Assembly: GCF_000698145.1 (NCBI RefSeq)
Contig: NZ_BAXB01000003.1
Span: 62,001-126,000, forward strand
Direction: 5' to 3'
DNA from: Geomicrobium sp. JCM 19039
Lineage (GTDB): Bacteria > Bacillota > Bacilli > Bacillales > Marinococcaceae
Length of the DNA stretch: 64,000 nucleotides
The notes under the pieces are model-generated. The model was given only the letters and a program-made list of their open reading frames with translations, was not told where the DNA came from and ran no database searches. Each line of letters opens with the position of its first letter. Position 1 is the first letter of the stretch. The position numbers and the translations under genes are program-made. Shown here in pieces: positions 31,134 to 42,163 of the stretch.

Positions 31134-33771
31134 ATGAAGACGTTAACTTCTGCTGAAGTGCGCCAAATGTTTATTGATTTCTTTAAGGAGAATGGGCACG
31201 ATGTTGAACCGAGTGCTTCGCTCGTTCCACACGAAGATCCTTCTTTGTTATGGATTAATAGTGGTGTAGCCACACTTAAAAAATACTTTGATGGTCGAGT
31301 CGTTCCGGAGAATCCTAGAATTGTGAATGCGCAAAAGGCCATTCGGACGAACGACATCGAAAACGTCGGAAAGACGGCACGTCACCATACGTTTTTTGAG
31401 ATGCTCGGCAATTTCTCTATCGGTGATTACTTTAAAGAAGAAGCGATTGAGTTGGCTTGGGAATTTCTCACGAGTGATCGCTGGGTCGGTTTTGATGCGG
31501 GGAAACTTAGTGTGACGGTACACCCTGAAGACCAAGAGGCGTATGGCTATTGGAAAAACAATATCGGCCTACCTGTCGAGCGGATTATTCGGCTGGAAGA
31601 GAACTTCTGGGACATCGGTGAAGGGCCAAGTGGGCCGAACTCAGAAATCTTTTATGACCGAGGTCCAGCGTATGGCAATGATGAGACGGACCCAGAATTG
31701 TATCCAGGTGGGGAGAATGAACGTTATTTAGAAATTTGGAACCTTGTATTCTCCCAGTTTAACCATAATCCGGATGATACGTACACGCCGCTACCGAATC
31801 AAAACATTGATACAGGGATGGGCTTAGAACGTGTCGTGTCGGTCATTCAAGATACAAAAACGAACTTTGAAACTGATTTGTTCATGCCGATCATTCAAGA
31901 AACTGAGAAACTGTCAGGGAAAAAGTATGGAAACAACGACACGGATGATACAGCGTTTAAAGTGATTGCTGACCATGCGAGAACGGTTTCGTTTGCGGTC
32001 GGTGACCGGGCACTCCCGTCGAATGAAGGCAGAGGATATGTACTGCGCAGGTTGCTAAGAAGAGCGGTTCGATATGCGCAAACCCTCGGTTTGGACGAAC
32101 CCTTTATGTACAAACTCGTCCCCGTCATTGGTGATGTCATGAAGGCTTACTACCCTGAAGTGGAAGCGAACACGCCGTTTATTCAAAAGGTCATTCAAAG
32201 TGAAGAAGAGCGTTTCCATGAAACCCTTTCGGATGGATTGAACATGTTAAATCAAGTCATTCAAACAGCAAAGAACGAAGGCAAAGCACAAGTTGACGGA
32301 GCTGATGTGTTTAAACTGTATGATACGTATGGTTTTCCGGTTGATTTAACAGAAGAATACGTAGTGGATGCGGATCTGACTGTTGATACTCTCGGTTTCG
32401 AGACAGAGATGGAGGCACAAAGATCAAGGGCGAGAGCTGCACGTAAAGAAGATGCCTCCATGCAAAGTCAAAATGAGACGCTGCGTACGTTGGACGTAGA
32501 GAGCACGTTTGTTGGTATAATCACTATGCAGCAAATACGACGGTTCGAGCGATTGTCCTCGGTCAAGATCATGTGGAACATGTTCAAGAAGGAGACACCG
32601 CAGTTGTCATTTTAGAAGAGACGCCGTTTTATGCTGAAAGCGGTGGACAAGTGGCGGACGCGGGAACGATTGCAGCTGAAGGTCTACAAGCTGAAGTGAC
32701 AGGGGTGACACGGGCGCCGAACGGTCAACCTTTACATGAAGTAAACATCATTCGGGGGACGCTGACTGTTGGACAGCCTGTTCTTGCACAAATTAATGAA
32801 CAGGCGCGAAAAGCGACGGAGAAAAACCACTCTGCGACTCACTTGCTACATCAAGCACTTAAAGATGTGCTCGGCGACCATGTAAATCAGGCAGGTTCTT
32901 ACGTAGGTCCGGATCGTCTGCGGTTTGATTTCTCTCATTTCGGGCAAGTAACAGAGGAAGAGATGAAGCAGATTGAACAGATTGTGAACGAGCGAATCGC
33001 CGCCAATTATCGGGTTATGACTGAGGAAACAACGGTCGAAGAGGCAAAAGCAAAAGGGGCGATGGCGCTTTTCGGTGAGAAGTACGGCAGTGTCGTTCGG
33101 GTTGTACACATTGGTGAATACAGCATTGAACTTTGTGGTGGATGTCATGTGCGTAGTTCAGGTGAAGTCGGAACGTTTAAGCTCGTCTCTGAAGGCGGTA
33201 TTGGAGCAGGGTTCGCAGAATTGAAGCAGTGACTGGAACCAGTGCATATGAGTATACGGTTGATCGGTTGGAATTGCTTGATCGGACCCAACAACTTCTC
33301 AAAGTAAAAACGAACGAAGATGTACCTAGACGCGTGAAACAACTGCTAGAAGAACTGAAAGATAAGGATCGAGAAATTGAATCCATGTCTGCGAAATTGG
33401 GCAACATGGATGCCAAGAAGCTTTTGGATGAAAAGAAAGAAGTTAACGGCGTGCATGTCGTCGCTGGGATTGTTCCTGAGCGTGACATGGACGGACTTCG
33501 TCAAATTGCTGATGAGTTGAAACAACAGCTCACAGAAGGTATTGTTGTGCTTGGAACGAGTAAAGATGGGAAAGTAAACCTCGTTACGACGGTCAGCAAG
33601 GAGTTAATTGCCAAAGGATACAAAGCCGGAGACATCGTCAAACAAGCGGCAGCTATTTGTGGCGGAGGCGGCGGCGGTCGCCCGGACATGGCACAAGCTG
33701 GAGGAAAGCGTCCAGAGAAGCTACAAGAAGCGATCGAGGCGGTTCCCGAGATTGTTCGCTCCATTTCATAA
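31134..33771 (+). CDS. alaS: AlaS, alanyl-tRNA synthetase (two frameshifts)
   Basis: Class II synthetase with editing domain. N-terminal [57 protein letters not shown]; editing domain with [10 protein letters not shown], the HxxxH site in [12 protein letters not shown], and CGGCHV; C-terminal glycine-rich [17 protein letters not shown]. Frame breaks at about 32515 (one T lost; the true frame reads [12 protein letters not shown]) and about 33210 (one G lost from GGGG; true frame [10 protein letters not shown]). Essential, so sequencing error is likely. Confidence 0.96.
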
Positions 33772-33853
33772 ATAGAAAAAATCATGTACAATGTAGAAAA
33801 CGATCAATACGCTCAAAGCATTGCGTTGAAATCGAGAAATGAGGTGGCCCTCC

Positions 33854-34120
33854 ATGAGCTCTAAAGACAATACAGTTAAGTTTAACGTTCAGGATGATTC
33901 AGCGAAGGTTGATGTACAGGAGCTACTCAACACAGTCTACAACGCATTGGATGAAAAAGGGTACAACCCGATTAATCAAATCGTCGGGTATCTTCTTTCA
34001 GGTGACCCTGCATACATCCCGAGGCATAACGATGCTCGTACACTTATTCGGCGCTTGGAGAGAGACGAGCTTATTGAAGAGCTCGTTCGACACTATTTGA
34101 AGGACAACCCGTCCTCTTAA
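33854..34120 (+). CDS. ireB: IreB-family (UPF0297) regulatory phosphoprotein
   Basis: About 88 residues with [21 protein letters not shown], the family signature. In Enterococcus IreB is a substrate of the PASTA kinase IreK. ATG 33854 has GAGGTGG upstream. It overlaps ruvX by one base in the conserved alaS-ireB-ruvX-yrzB order. Confidence 0.94.
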   Translation: MSSKDNTVKFNVQDDSAKVDVQELLNTVYNALDEKGYNPINQIVGYLLSGDPAYIPRHNDARTLIRRLERDELIEELVRHYLKDNPSS

Positions 34121-34539
34121 TGAGAACGCTAGGACTAGACATTGGAGATCACCGGATTGGTGTAGCGGTTAGCGATCTTTTCGGCTGGACCGCGCAAGGC
34201 CTACAAACAATCCACGTGAAAAGCAAAGACGACACGATGGAAGAGGTTCGATCATTGATCATTGAACAAGAAGTGTCTAAAGTCGTCATTGGTTTGCCGA
34301 AGAATATGGACGGTTCAATAGGACCTAGAGCTGAGAAATGTCAAGAATTTGGTCGGGAGTTGGCAGAACGAATCGAAGTGGTCGTTGAATTTTGGGATGA
34401 GCGACTAACAACGAAATCTGCCGAACGAACGTTAATTGAAGCTGACATGAGCCGGCAAAAACGAAAAAAGGTTGTCGACAAAATTGCTGCAGTGTTAATA
34501 TTACAAGGGTATTTAGACCATACTGCACAAAGGCAATAA
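34120..34539 (+). CDS. ruvX: RuvX/YqgF pre-16S rRNA nuclease
   Basis: RNase H-like fold. LGLDIGDHRIGVAVSD at the start carries the first catalytic Asp; VVIGLPKNMDGS and FWDERLTTKSAE follow; the C-terminal DKIAAVLILQGYLD holds another acidic site. 139 residues. Processes the 5' end of 16S rRNA; older annotation as Holliday resolvase is from fold alone. Confidence 0.95.
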   Translation: MRTLGLDIGDHRIGVAVSDLFGWTAQGLQTIHVKSKDDTMEEVRSLIIEQEVSKVVIGLPKNMDGSIGPRAEKCQEFGRELAERIEVVVEFWDERLTTKSAERTLIEADMSRQKRKKVVDKIAAVLILQGYLDHTAQRQ

Positions 34540-34557
34540 AATATAGAGGTGAATGAG

Positions 34558-34881
34558 ATGTTAGAAGATAATGAGCGAATTGTAATTCCTGATCCAGATG
34601 GTGAAGGAGAACATGTATTTGAAGTGATGTTTACGTTTGAAATCGACGATACAGAGAAGACGTACGTTGTTGTTACCCCAGTCGTTGATGATGAAGAGGA
34701 AGAAGATGAAGAAGTAGAGATCTTCGCTTTCCAATATGAAGAAAGTGCGGATGACCCTGAAGGCTACACATTGCATCAAATCGAATCGGACGAAGAGTGG
34801 GAAGTTGTTGAAGAAACCATCGCAACTCTCTTGGAAGAAGATGAGACACTGCTCGTTGACGATAAGAACGACCTGCAGTAG
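34558..34881 (+). CDS. YrzB-like DUF1292 protein
   Basis: About 107 residues, extremely acidic (VVDDEEEEDEEVEIF), with the DUF1292 core IVIPDPDGEGEHVFEVMFTFE. GAGGTG lies upstream of ATG 34558. Conserved next to ruvX; function unknown. Confidence 0.9.
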   Translation: MLEDNERIVIPDPDGEGEHVFEVMFTFEIDDTEKTYVVVTPVVDDEEEEDEEVEIFAFQYEESADDPEGYTLHQIESDEEWEVVEETIATLLEEDETLLVDDKNDLQ

Positions 34882-34896
34882 TATGGGATGAGATCT

Positions 34897-34928
34897 TCCG
34901 GTCCGATATATTGGACCGGATTTCTTTT
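34897..34928 (+). terminator. Rho-independent terminator
   Basis: TCCGGTCC, eight-base loop, GGACCGGA, then TTTCTTTT. It closes the alaS-ireB-ruvX-yrzB unit. Confidence 0.88.
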
Positions 34929-34966
34929 CGCTTTAGGACTTATGGACAATGAGGAGGGGGACCCTC

Positions 34967-36141
34967 TTGGCGGAAGAACCACATGAAAAAGTAACGGATC
35001 CGTTAGCAAAGCGGGCTGAGACTTCAAGAAAGGTCCGTAAAATTGTACTAATTACATTAGGGGCCATGGTGTTGCTTATAGGTGGTGCAGTTTTATATGG
35101 ATATTTCTACATTCAATCAGCGGTTTCACCGGTGGATGCTTCCAGTGAAGAAGTCGTTGAAGTCGAAATTCCGATTGGTTCAACAGCGACGGGTATTGGG
35201 GAAATTTTGGAAGATGAAGCTTATACAAAATGCAACAATCTTTCGATATTACGCCCGATATCAGAACTTCACCGGTTTTCAAGCTGGCAACTATGAGTTA
35301 TCCAAGTCTATGGATATGGATGACATGATGCATGCCTTGCAAGACGGTGTATATATGGAAGAGTATGCCCACACATTTATTATTCCAGAAGGGCATCAAC
35401 TTGAACAAATTGCCGTTCGCATTGCAGATGAGACGGACTACGATGAAGAAGACATTATGGACGTGCTCACAGATGATGAGTGGATGGAAGACTTGTATGA
35501 AGAGTATTCTTTTCTCGAAGACGATATTTTTGACAGTGATGTTCGCTACGCTCTTGAAGGGTATCTCTTCCCTGCAGCTTATGATTTTCTAGAAGAAGAT
35601 ACGCCAATTGAAGAAATGATTGAAAGCATGTTGCAACGAATGGCACAAGTATATGAAACTGTTCAAACGGATATTGTTGAAGAGAACGGTGACTTCGGGC
35701 CTGCAGAAGAGTTGAATGTACATGAAGTATTGACGCTCGCTTCCATTATTGAAAGAGAAGCCGCAACAGCTGAAGATCGCCGGTTAATTTCAGGTGTACT
35801 CCATAATCGTTTAGAAGAAGGCATGCGTTTGGAAGTCGACCCAACGGTAGCGTATGCCATTGGTGAACATCGGTATATGACGAGTTTGATGATTTAGAAA
35901 CGGAAGACCCTTACAATACGTATCGATACGGCGGCTTACCACCAGGACCGATTGCAAGCCCAGGCGAGGATTCCATTCGTTCTGTATTCGCTCCAGAAGA
36001 GAGTGAATACCTATTCTTCTATGCTCGCTTCGGTGGTGAAGTGATTTACTCGAATACGTATGAAGAGCATAACGAAGTGCATCAACAATACCGTGATGAA
36101 TGGATTGAGGGTCAAGCAGAAGAGGATGACGAAGACTCGTG
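34967..36141 (+). CDS. mltG: MltG, endolytic murein transglycosylase (two frameshifts)
   Basis: Membrane-anchored lytic enzyme that cuts nascent glycan strands. A TTG start at 34967 has GAGGAGGGGG. One TM near residues 25-45 (IVLITLGAMVLLIGGAVLYG), LysM-like region, very acidic middle, then the YceG catalytic region: ASIIEREA (catalytic Glu), LHNRLEEGMRLEVDPTVAYA, YGGLPPGPIASPG. Breaks near 35218 (one extra or two missing bases) and 35885 (T lost from TTT). The end overlaps the yrrM-like start by three bases. Confidence 0.92.
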
Positions 36142-36810
36142 AGTGCAGACCGAATTCAATATGTTAACCAGTTAAATAAATCGGTTGAACGACATGTTCC
36201 GATGATTACAGAGATGGAAGAGTACGCAAAGGAACATCACGTGCCTATACTTGATCAAGGGAGTACAAGCTTCTTAACGCAGATGATTCAACTTTCAGGT
36301 GCGAAGAGAATCCTTGAGGTGGGCACAGCGATTGGCTATTCTTCTTTACAAATGGCGAACGTTCATCAAGACATCCAAGTCGTCACCATAGAACGAGACA
36401 GTGAGCGTGCTCGTATGGCAAGAAATTTTCACTCACAGTGCGGAATGGACCGCCAAATCTCGATTTTAGAAGGAGATGCTTTTGAGTTCGAAGAGACACT
36501 CCAATCGAGCGAACCATTCGACTTTTTATTTATCGATGCATCTAAAGGGCATAATCGAGCGTTTGTAAATGCATTTTCTCCACGCTTAAAAAGTGGTGGA
36601 GTAATGGTTGTCGACAATGTATTGTTTCGTGACTATGTGACGGGTGACCTAGACATTCCGAAACGGTTTCGACAAATGGTAAAAAAATTACAAGCGTTTA
36701 ATGACTGGCTAAGTAACCACCCGCAGTTCTCGACAACGTATTACACCATTGGAGATGGAATGGCGGTTTCGATCAAGCGGTCCATGACAAATAATGCCGA
36801 GAAATTATGA
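36139..36810 (+). CDS. O-methyltransferase, YrrM-like
   Basis: SAM-dependent catechol-type O-methyltransferase fold: LEVGTAIGYSSLQMA (SAM loop), IERDSERA, DFLFIDASKGH (metal/SAM acid), VVDNVLFRDYV. 223 residues; GTG start overlaps mltG. B. subtilis YrrM, at the same place, is the TrmR tRNA methyltransferase acting on hydroxyuridine 34; assignment by synteny and family. Confidence 0.88.
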   Translation: MSADRIQYVNQLNKSVERHVPMITEMEEYAKEHHVPILDQGSTSFLTQMIQLSGAKRILEVGTAIGYSSLQMANVHQDIQVVTIERDSERARMARNFHSQCGMDRQISILEGDAFEFEETLQSSEPFDFLFIDASKGHNRAFVNAFSPRLKSGGVMVVDNVLFRDYVTGDLDIPKRFRQMVKKLQAFNDWLSNHPQFSTTYYTIGDGMAVSIKRSMTNNAEKL

Positions 36811-36893
36811 TAGAAAATATTTGTAATTTGATGGTTACATGCGTATGATAAAAGCAGATTAGCATACGTGTAGATATGATTGTTATAAGAAGG

Positions 36894-36925
36894 AAAGTGC
36901 GAAAGCAATTCGTACTTTTCTTCTT
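36894..36925 (+). terminator. Candidate terminator upstream of greA
   Basis: AAAGTGCGA and TCGTACTTT pair across a seven-base loop with one G-T wobble, followed by TCTTCTT. The T tract is interrupted, so strength is uncertain. Confidence 0.5.
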
Positions 36926-36949
36926 ACCAGTTAGAGGAGTGATTAGGAA

Positions 36950-37422
36950 ATGGCAGAGGATAAAAAGTACTACATGACAGAAGAGGGTTTACAAAAGCTG
37001 GAAGAAGAACTTGAGTACCTAAAAACGACGAGAAGGCAAGAAGTCGTTGAACGAATTAAAACCGCTCGTGACTTTGGGGATCTCTCCGAGAACTCTGAAT
37101 ATGATACAGCGAAAGACGACCAAGCATTTGTTGAAGGTCGAATTAGCAGATTGAAAATATGATCCGCAATTCTGTAATCATTGAAGACGATGGAAACAAT
37201 GATGAGGTTTCACTTGGAAAGTCGGTTACGTTCAAAGAATTACCTGACGGTGAAGATGAAGTCTACACGATTGTCGGAAGTGCAGAGTCGGATCCGCTTG
37301 AAGGAAAGATCTCCAATGACTCCCCGATGGCACAAAGTCTTCTAGGTAGAAAGGTTGGAGACCGAGCAAGCGTGTCAACGCCTGGTGGGGATATGGAAGT
37401 AGAAATTATCCGCATTCAATAG
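36950..37422 (+). CDS. greA: GreA, transcription elongation factor (one frameshift)
   Basis: Rescues backtracked RNA polymerase. N-terminal coiled coil with [39 protein letters not shown] carrying the acidic tip, then a C-terminal FKBP-like domain ([32 protein letters not shown]). The break at 37153 is explained by one G lost (RLENMIRNS in the true frame). ATG 36950 with AGGAG-type site. Confidence 0.95.
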
Positions 37423-37533
37423 GGAAGAGTAAAATTCCGACAAAATAACCTTTCATCCGATCAGTAAATCCTTTAATATAAAGGGTACAAGTATAGTCTT
37501 GTATAATGAATGGATGATAATAGGTGATAACAT

Positions 37534-38138
37534 ATGGATGAAAACCAGCAGTATCAACGTGAAAGTCGTGCTCATATGCGCAAGAAACGAACCATTAATC
37601 GCATGCTCAACGTATCCATTGGCGTCGTCGTTTTGCTGATCGGTTTTTTCATGTTTACCCTGTTGTTCTCTGAATCGGAAGAAGTAGCCGATGATGAGGT
37701 TGATGAAGAAGTTGATAATGAGTCGGATGTCGAAGAAGACGAAGATCCGCTTGATATTACAGAGCCAGAAAACGACGAAGAAGATATTACCGAACCGATT
37801 GAAGAGGACGCCATTGAAGAAGATGATGAAGACAATGATTCAGAGGAATCCGATTCATCCCTTACACCTCCTGAAGACGGTGATTTCCAGCCGATTGGTA
37901 CAGAGCAAGAATCATTAGATTTTACATTTACTGATGGTACTCAAAACCGTGCAGAAATGATGCAAGCGATGGAGTATGCAACAGGAATCCCTGAGGAAGA
38001 TTGGGATTATCTTGAGCGTATCGAAAATAATGGTGGGCATGGATTGGCACGAGGCACGATGTATTATGAAGGAAGCCCGTATCGCGTAGAGATGGAATGG
38101 TTGAAGACGAAGGTTGGCTCGTCACAAATGTAGAATAA
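37534..38138 (+). CDS. YrrS-like DUF1510 membrane protein (frameshift near the end)
   Basis: A short basic N-terminus, one TM (about residues 25-48, VSIGVVVLLIGFFMFTLLF), a 70-residue segment almost wholly Asp/Glu, and a C-terminal DUF1510 domain (DYLERIENNGGHGLARGTMYYEGSPYRVEME). One G lost near 38099 shifts the end; the restored tail reads WVEDEGWLVTNVE and stops at 38136-38138. In B. subtilis yrrS precedes mtnN in the same way. Confidence 0.85.
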
Positions 38139-38220
38139 GAAGTAACAGATTGCCTGTCGTTGTACGAACAACTTCAGGCTATTGTTACGTAATGTGCTAA
38201 GTAGGGAAGGAATGGGTGTT

Positions 38221-38913
38221 GTGAAGATTGGGATTATCGGGGCAATGGAAGAAGAAGTTCGAACGATAGCAGCAAACTTGAGTAACCGAAAGGAAAAAGA
38301 GATTGCAGGTTGTTATTTCTATGAAGGGCTTCTGTACGACAATGAAATCATACTTATGAAATCAGGAATTGGCAAAGTAAACGCTGCCATCGGAACGACG
38401 CTCATGATTGAACTTTACAAACCTGATGTGGTCGTTAATAGCGGCGTTGCAGGAGGGCTTGATCGGACGATGAGTGTGGGTGACATCGTTGTATCAACGG
38501 AAGTCCGCTACAACGATGTGGATGCAACAGTGTTTGGCTATGAGTTTGGGCAAGTGCCAGCAATGCCTGCGGCGTACATTGCAGATCACAACCTCCAAGA
38601 GGCTGTCATCGGTGCTGCTAAGAAAAATAACATATCAATTGAACCGGGCCTCGTATTATCTGGAGATTCATTTATGAGCAATGAAACGAGGATTGATGAG
38701 CTTAAAAGGGAATTTCCAGGAGCATTGTGTACGGAAATGGAAGCCGGAGCAATTGCTCAAGTCGCGTACCGATTTGATTGTCCATTCTTAATCATTCGCG
38801 CATTAAGCGATATCGCTGGACAAGAAGCGTTGCAGTCGTATGAATCGTTTCTAAACACAGCTTCGAAAATCTCGGCAGATCTTGTTCAGACAATGGTTAT
38901 GGACATGAAATAA
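38221..38913 (+). CDS. mtnN: MtnN, 5'-methylthioadenosine/S-adenosylhomocysteine nucleosidase
   Basis: Cleaves MTA and SAH to adenine and a thioribose product. KIGIIGAMEEEV at the start, SGIGKVNAAIGTT, NSGVAGGLD, GDIVVSTEV, LVLSGDSFM, TEMEAGAIAQVAY (catalytic Glu) and IRALSDIAGQEA (catalytic Asp). GTG 38221 chosen because it begins the conserved N-terminus and AAGGA lies upstream. Confidence 0.96.
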   Translation: MKIGIIGAMEEEVRTIAANLSNRKEKEIAGCYFYEGLLYDNEIILMKSGIGKVNAAIGTTLMIELYKPDVVVNSGVAGGLDRTMSVGDIVVSTEVRYNDVDATVFGYEFGQVPAMPAAYIADHNLQEAVIGAAKKNNISIEPGLVLSGDSFMSNETRIDELKREFPGALCTEMEAGAIAQVAYRFDCPFLIIRALSDIAGQEALQSYESFLNTASKISADLVQTMVMDMK

Positions 38914-38973
38914 TTCCCTGCATCCGCGTCCCCATTTACATGCTAGAATGGTAGCGATGGTACGGAGGAGGTT

Positions 38974-39210
38974 GTGGTCGGGAATATGGAATCAAAACAT
39001 ACGAAAGACATCCGTATAAAAACGACAGATTATCAACGGTTTGCAGCGGTGTTTTTGCTCGTTTCATTGTTTTTATCAGTCGGCTTTTTGCTCCCTGAAT
39101 CTTCAAAAGGGATGCGTTCTATAGACGGTTTATTGTTATGGATAGCAACGCTTTTTGGGGCGTTGTATTGCATGACGTGTAGCTTAAAATGGCAAAACAA
39201 AGACGAGTGA
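38974..39210 (+). CDS. YrhC-family small membrane protein
   Basis: About 75 residues, two TM segments (AAVFLLVSLFLSVGFLL and LLLWIATLFGALYCM), with DYQRFAAVFL typical of YrhC, which in B. subtilis follows the mtnN-mcc sulfur genes. GGAGGAGG precedes the GTG at 38974; ATG 38986 is an alternative start. Function unknown. Confidence 0.75.
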   Translation: MVGNMESKHTKDIRIKTTDYQRFAAVFLLVSLFLSVGFLLPESSKGMRSIDGLLLWIATLFGALYCMTCSLKWQNKDE

Positions 39211-39236
39211 ACAAAAGTTCACTCGTCTTTTTCATT
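39198..39236. terminator. Bidirectional terminator
   Basis: GACGAGTGAAC, AAAA loop, GTTCACTCGTC and TTTTT, with A runs on the other side. It overlaps the ends of the convergent yrhC-like and Nudix genes. Confidence 0.88.
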
Positions 39237-39836
39237 AAGTACTTCGAGAAAATGTTCAAGGATTCTCGCAGTGAGTCCCCAAATGTGACGCCCCTCATGT
39301 TCATAGAACAGCTCAGGTAATTTTGCTGTTCGAAATGGGTAGTTACGCCCGCCAGCAATCCGTTCATAAGGAAAGTCTTCTGGAGGTTCTGGACGTAGAG
39401 GTATTGGAATTCGCTCCGGGGCTTGCTTTAATAAATCAGCAATCGGAACCGTAAAAAGTTCCTCCACTTCATCGTTTGGTGCGAGTGGTGTTGGATCAAT
39501 TAAAAATACATGAGGGTACACGACAATCCCATAAGGGGTCAACCAACGGTCGAGACTTGAGATATGGGCTGCTTTGGACCGAGGGATGCCCGTCTCTTCA
39601 CTTAGTTCTCGTGCAGCGGCCTCTACTGAAGTGAGGTCTTCTGTCTCGATTTTTCCCCCGGGAAAACATATATCACCAGGCTGTCGTCGCATTTTGCTGC
39701 TTCGCACTTGAAACAACAGCACTGGTTCGTCGTTTTCGTACATAATCGGTAAGGCTACCGCAAACTTTACGGCTTCTTGTTCTCCTATAACTCCTGGTTG
39801 ACGGTATTTTAATTTGCGAAAAAAAGAGTCTCTCAT
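39219..39836 (-). CDS. Nudix hydrolase, CoA pyrophosphatase (NudL) type
   Basis: About 205 residues. The CoA-hydrolase signature LLFQVRSSKMRRQPGDICF leads into the Nudix box GGKIETEDLTSVEAAAREL then SEETGI (metal-binding Glu residues). Probably splits CoA or its oxidised form into phosphopantetheine and 3',5'-ADP; substrate inferred from the signature. Start at 39836 has a G-rich ribosome site. Confidence 0.88.
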   Translation of the reverse strand: MRDSFFRKLKYRQPGVIGEQEAVKFAVALPIMYENDEPVLLFQVRSSKMRRQPGDICFPGGKIETEDLTSVEAAARELSEETGIPRSKAAHISSLDRWLTPYGIVVYPHVFLIDPTPLAPNDEVEELFTVPIADLLKQAPERIPIPLRPEPPEDFPYERIAGGRNYPFRTAKLPELFYEHEGRHIWGLTARILEHFLEVLNEKDE

Positions 39837-39857
39837 CGCTGTGCTCCCCCTATGAAG

Positions 39858-41869
39858 TCACCCGTGTTCAATCACTTTAGACTGAACCGGAATATACGAC
39901 TCAAACCAATTGACGATTTCTTTGAGACGCTTTTTACGAAGCGCTGGAGGCCCGCTCCGGCTTAATTCGTGATTGGCATTAGGAAAGCGGACGAATTCAG
40001 TTTCTTTGCCGAGGTGTTTCAGTGTTTGGAACCATTGCTCGCCTTGTTCAATTGGACAACGTAAATCTTGTTCACCGTGGAGAATAAGCAGAGGCGTCTC
40101 AACATTTTTTGCATACTTTAATGGAGAATGATTCCATAGCTTTTCCGGATCTTCTAGTAAATGAGCCCCGATTTCCCATTTTGTAAAGAAGTAGCCAATA
40201 TCGCTTACCCCATAAAAACTGAGCCAATTGGAAATGGAACGTTGGGTAACAGCGGCTTTGAACCGATTGGTGTGTGAAACAATCCAGTTCGTCATAAACC
40301 CGCCATAGCTCCCACCTGTCACACCTATATTGTCGCGTCAATCCAACCGTAAGCATCAACCGTTTGATCAACGGCGCTTAACAAGTCTGTATAATCGTTG
40401 CCGCCATAATCCCCGCGCACAGCATCTACAAACGTTTGTCCGTACCCGTAGCTTCCCCGTGGATTTGTATACAATACCGCATAACCTTTTCCAGCTAACA
40501 CTTGCAGCTCATGGAAAAACGCATACCCATACATCGCATGAGGCCCGCCATGCACTTCTAATATAAGTGGGTACGAATGGTCTTCTTGGAATCCAAACGG
40601 CTTTAATAGCCAACCTTCAATCGTCCAACCGTCATCTGCAGTAAATGAATGAGTGATTGGCTGAGCGAGCTCGACTTCATCTAAAATCGTGGCATTTAAC
40701 TGTGTAAGCGGATGAGCTTTGTCACCTGTCTCCAGTAAAAATAAATTGCTCGGGTCTGTCGGCTGGCTAATGCCCACAATGAACGTATCACTCTTACGGT
40801 GATAGCTATACTCAAATACGTGCGCATTTTCTTCGTAGAGAACCGTTAACTCGCCATCTACCGACAATGAGAACAATCCTGTTTTTCCATAACGGCTAGC
40901 GGTCGTTATAACGTTTTGGTTGTCTTTCCATACATAGCCTGGGTTGCCCGCACTCGAATTCCAGTCGCTAATCATACTGTCTGGAAACTGCATGTCATAT
41001 GCTTTTGTAATAACGTTTGTGCCTTGAGATGTTTTTATATAGATCTCTGTTTGTGTAGAGCCAGCAAATCCCTTTTGATGACCCGCATAGCTAAATAAAG
41101 AACCGTCTGGTGACCAGCCAGGTAATGAAAAGAGTCCATCCCCACTCGTCGCCTGTTCCAAAGATTTATCGGCAAGATTCATAATAAATATGTCAGAAAG
41201 CTGTTCACCGTCTCCGTGCTTATTCATGGCAAAGCTCACTTTTGTGCCGTCAGGGTGCCATGCAGGTGCTAAAGCGTCTTGAGAGCCTTCTGTAAGCCGT
41301 GTAACCTCTCTTGTGTCAATCGTATACAGCAACAACTGTGAGACCGTCTCATCGTGCCAACCACGACTGTCTGATTTATGCTTAAGACGTGTGATTCTGA
41401 GTGGTTCTTTTTGTTTTCGTTCTCGTTCTTCTTTCTTTGCTTCAGGAGAAAGTTCGCCTTCGTTGTACACATGAGTATCTGGAAGCACATGAGCGGAGAA
41501 AAGTAACGTCTTGCCATCCGGCGACCAAAGGGGAGTTCCTGCTCCGTATTTCAAAAAAGTTAGCTGTTGCGGTTCTCCGCCGGTCGTAGGAATCATCCAT
41601 AACTGGTTCGTTCCGCTTCGATTGGATAGAAATACGAGTTGCTTACCGTCAGGAGAGAAACGGGGGGTGTGGTCTAACACATCGCCAAACGTCCATTGCC
41701 GATGCTCACGTTCAACCACTGAGCTAGCATATAGATGACTGTTATAGCTGTCCGCGTCATTAATGCTCGTTTTTATGTACACATAATCATTGCCATCTGG
41801 GTGAAACTGTACGTCAGACACACGTTCTAAGTTGCTCATATCTTCAATTGTCATTGCTCGTTTATTCAT
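39858..41869 (-). CDS. S9 family prolyl oligopeptidase-like serine peptidase (one frameshift)
   Basis: N-terminal WD40-type beta-propeller with several TolB-like blades (PDGNDYVYIK, SPDGKQLVFLSNRSGTNQLW, WSPDGKTLLFSA, WHPDGTKVSFA) and a C-terminal alpha/beta hydrolase: YPLILEVHGGPH, GKGYAVLYTNPRGS, nucleophile in GGSYGGF, Asp in LHGEQDLRCP, His in NANHELSR. The frame breaks near 40331 just before the nucleophile; one A restores DATNIGVTGGSYGG. ATG 41869 follows GGGAGGC. No signal peptide, so cytoplasmic. Confidence 0.93.
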
Positions 41870-42001
41870 GCGAGTGCCTCCCTTAAAGAAAATATAAAAA
41901 ATTTCAATTAGTATCATTTTAAGTGATTTTGCTCGTGTTGACAATCCAGATGAACTGGCGGGCATGCCGATGCGTTAGGGGAGCTCAAATCAGAAGAACA
42001 G

Positions 42002-42036
42002 TAAGAACCGAAATTTCTCCTCGTCCGGAGTCACCG
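42002..42036 (+). repeat. Left copy of the 35-bp direct repeat
   Basis: Begins TAAGAACCGAAATTTCTCCT and ends GGAGTCACCG. Five bases upstream (AACAG here, AACAA in the right copy) extend the match to 40 bp with one mismatch. Contains CTCC/GGAG inverted arms. Confidence 0.9.
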
Positions 42037-42163
42037 CTAATACTTATATACTTTAAAAAAGATGGACAGGAGCATATTTCATAACTTCATGATTTGAATA
42101 CCTATACCTCTTCTTATACTGGACATATTATTAAAAGAAACCAAAAATAAGGAGGGTTTAGCA

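Noticed and set aside
37700..37900. Ser-rich or basic open frames opposite yrrS
   Set aside because: They are mirror images of the Asp/Glu codon run in the real gene.
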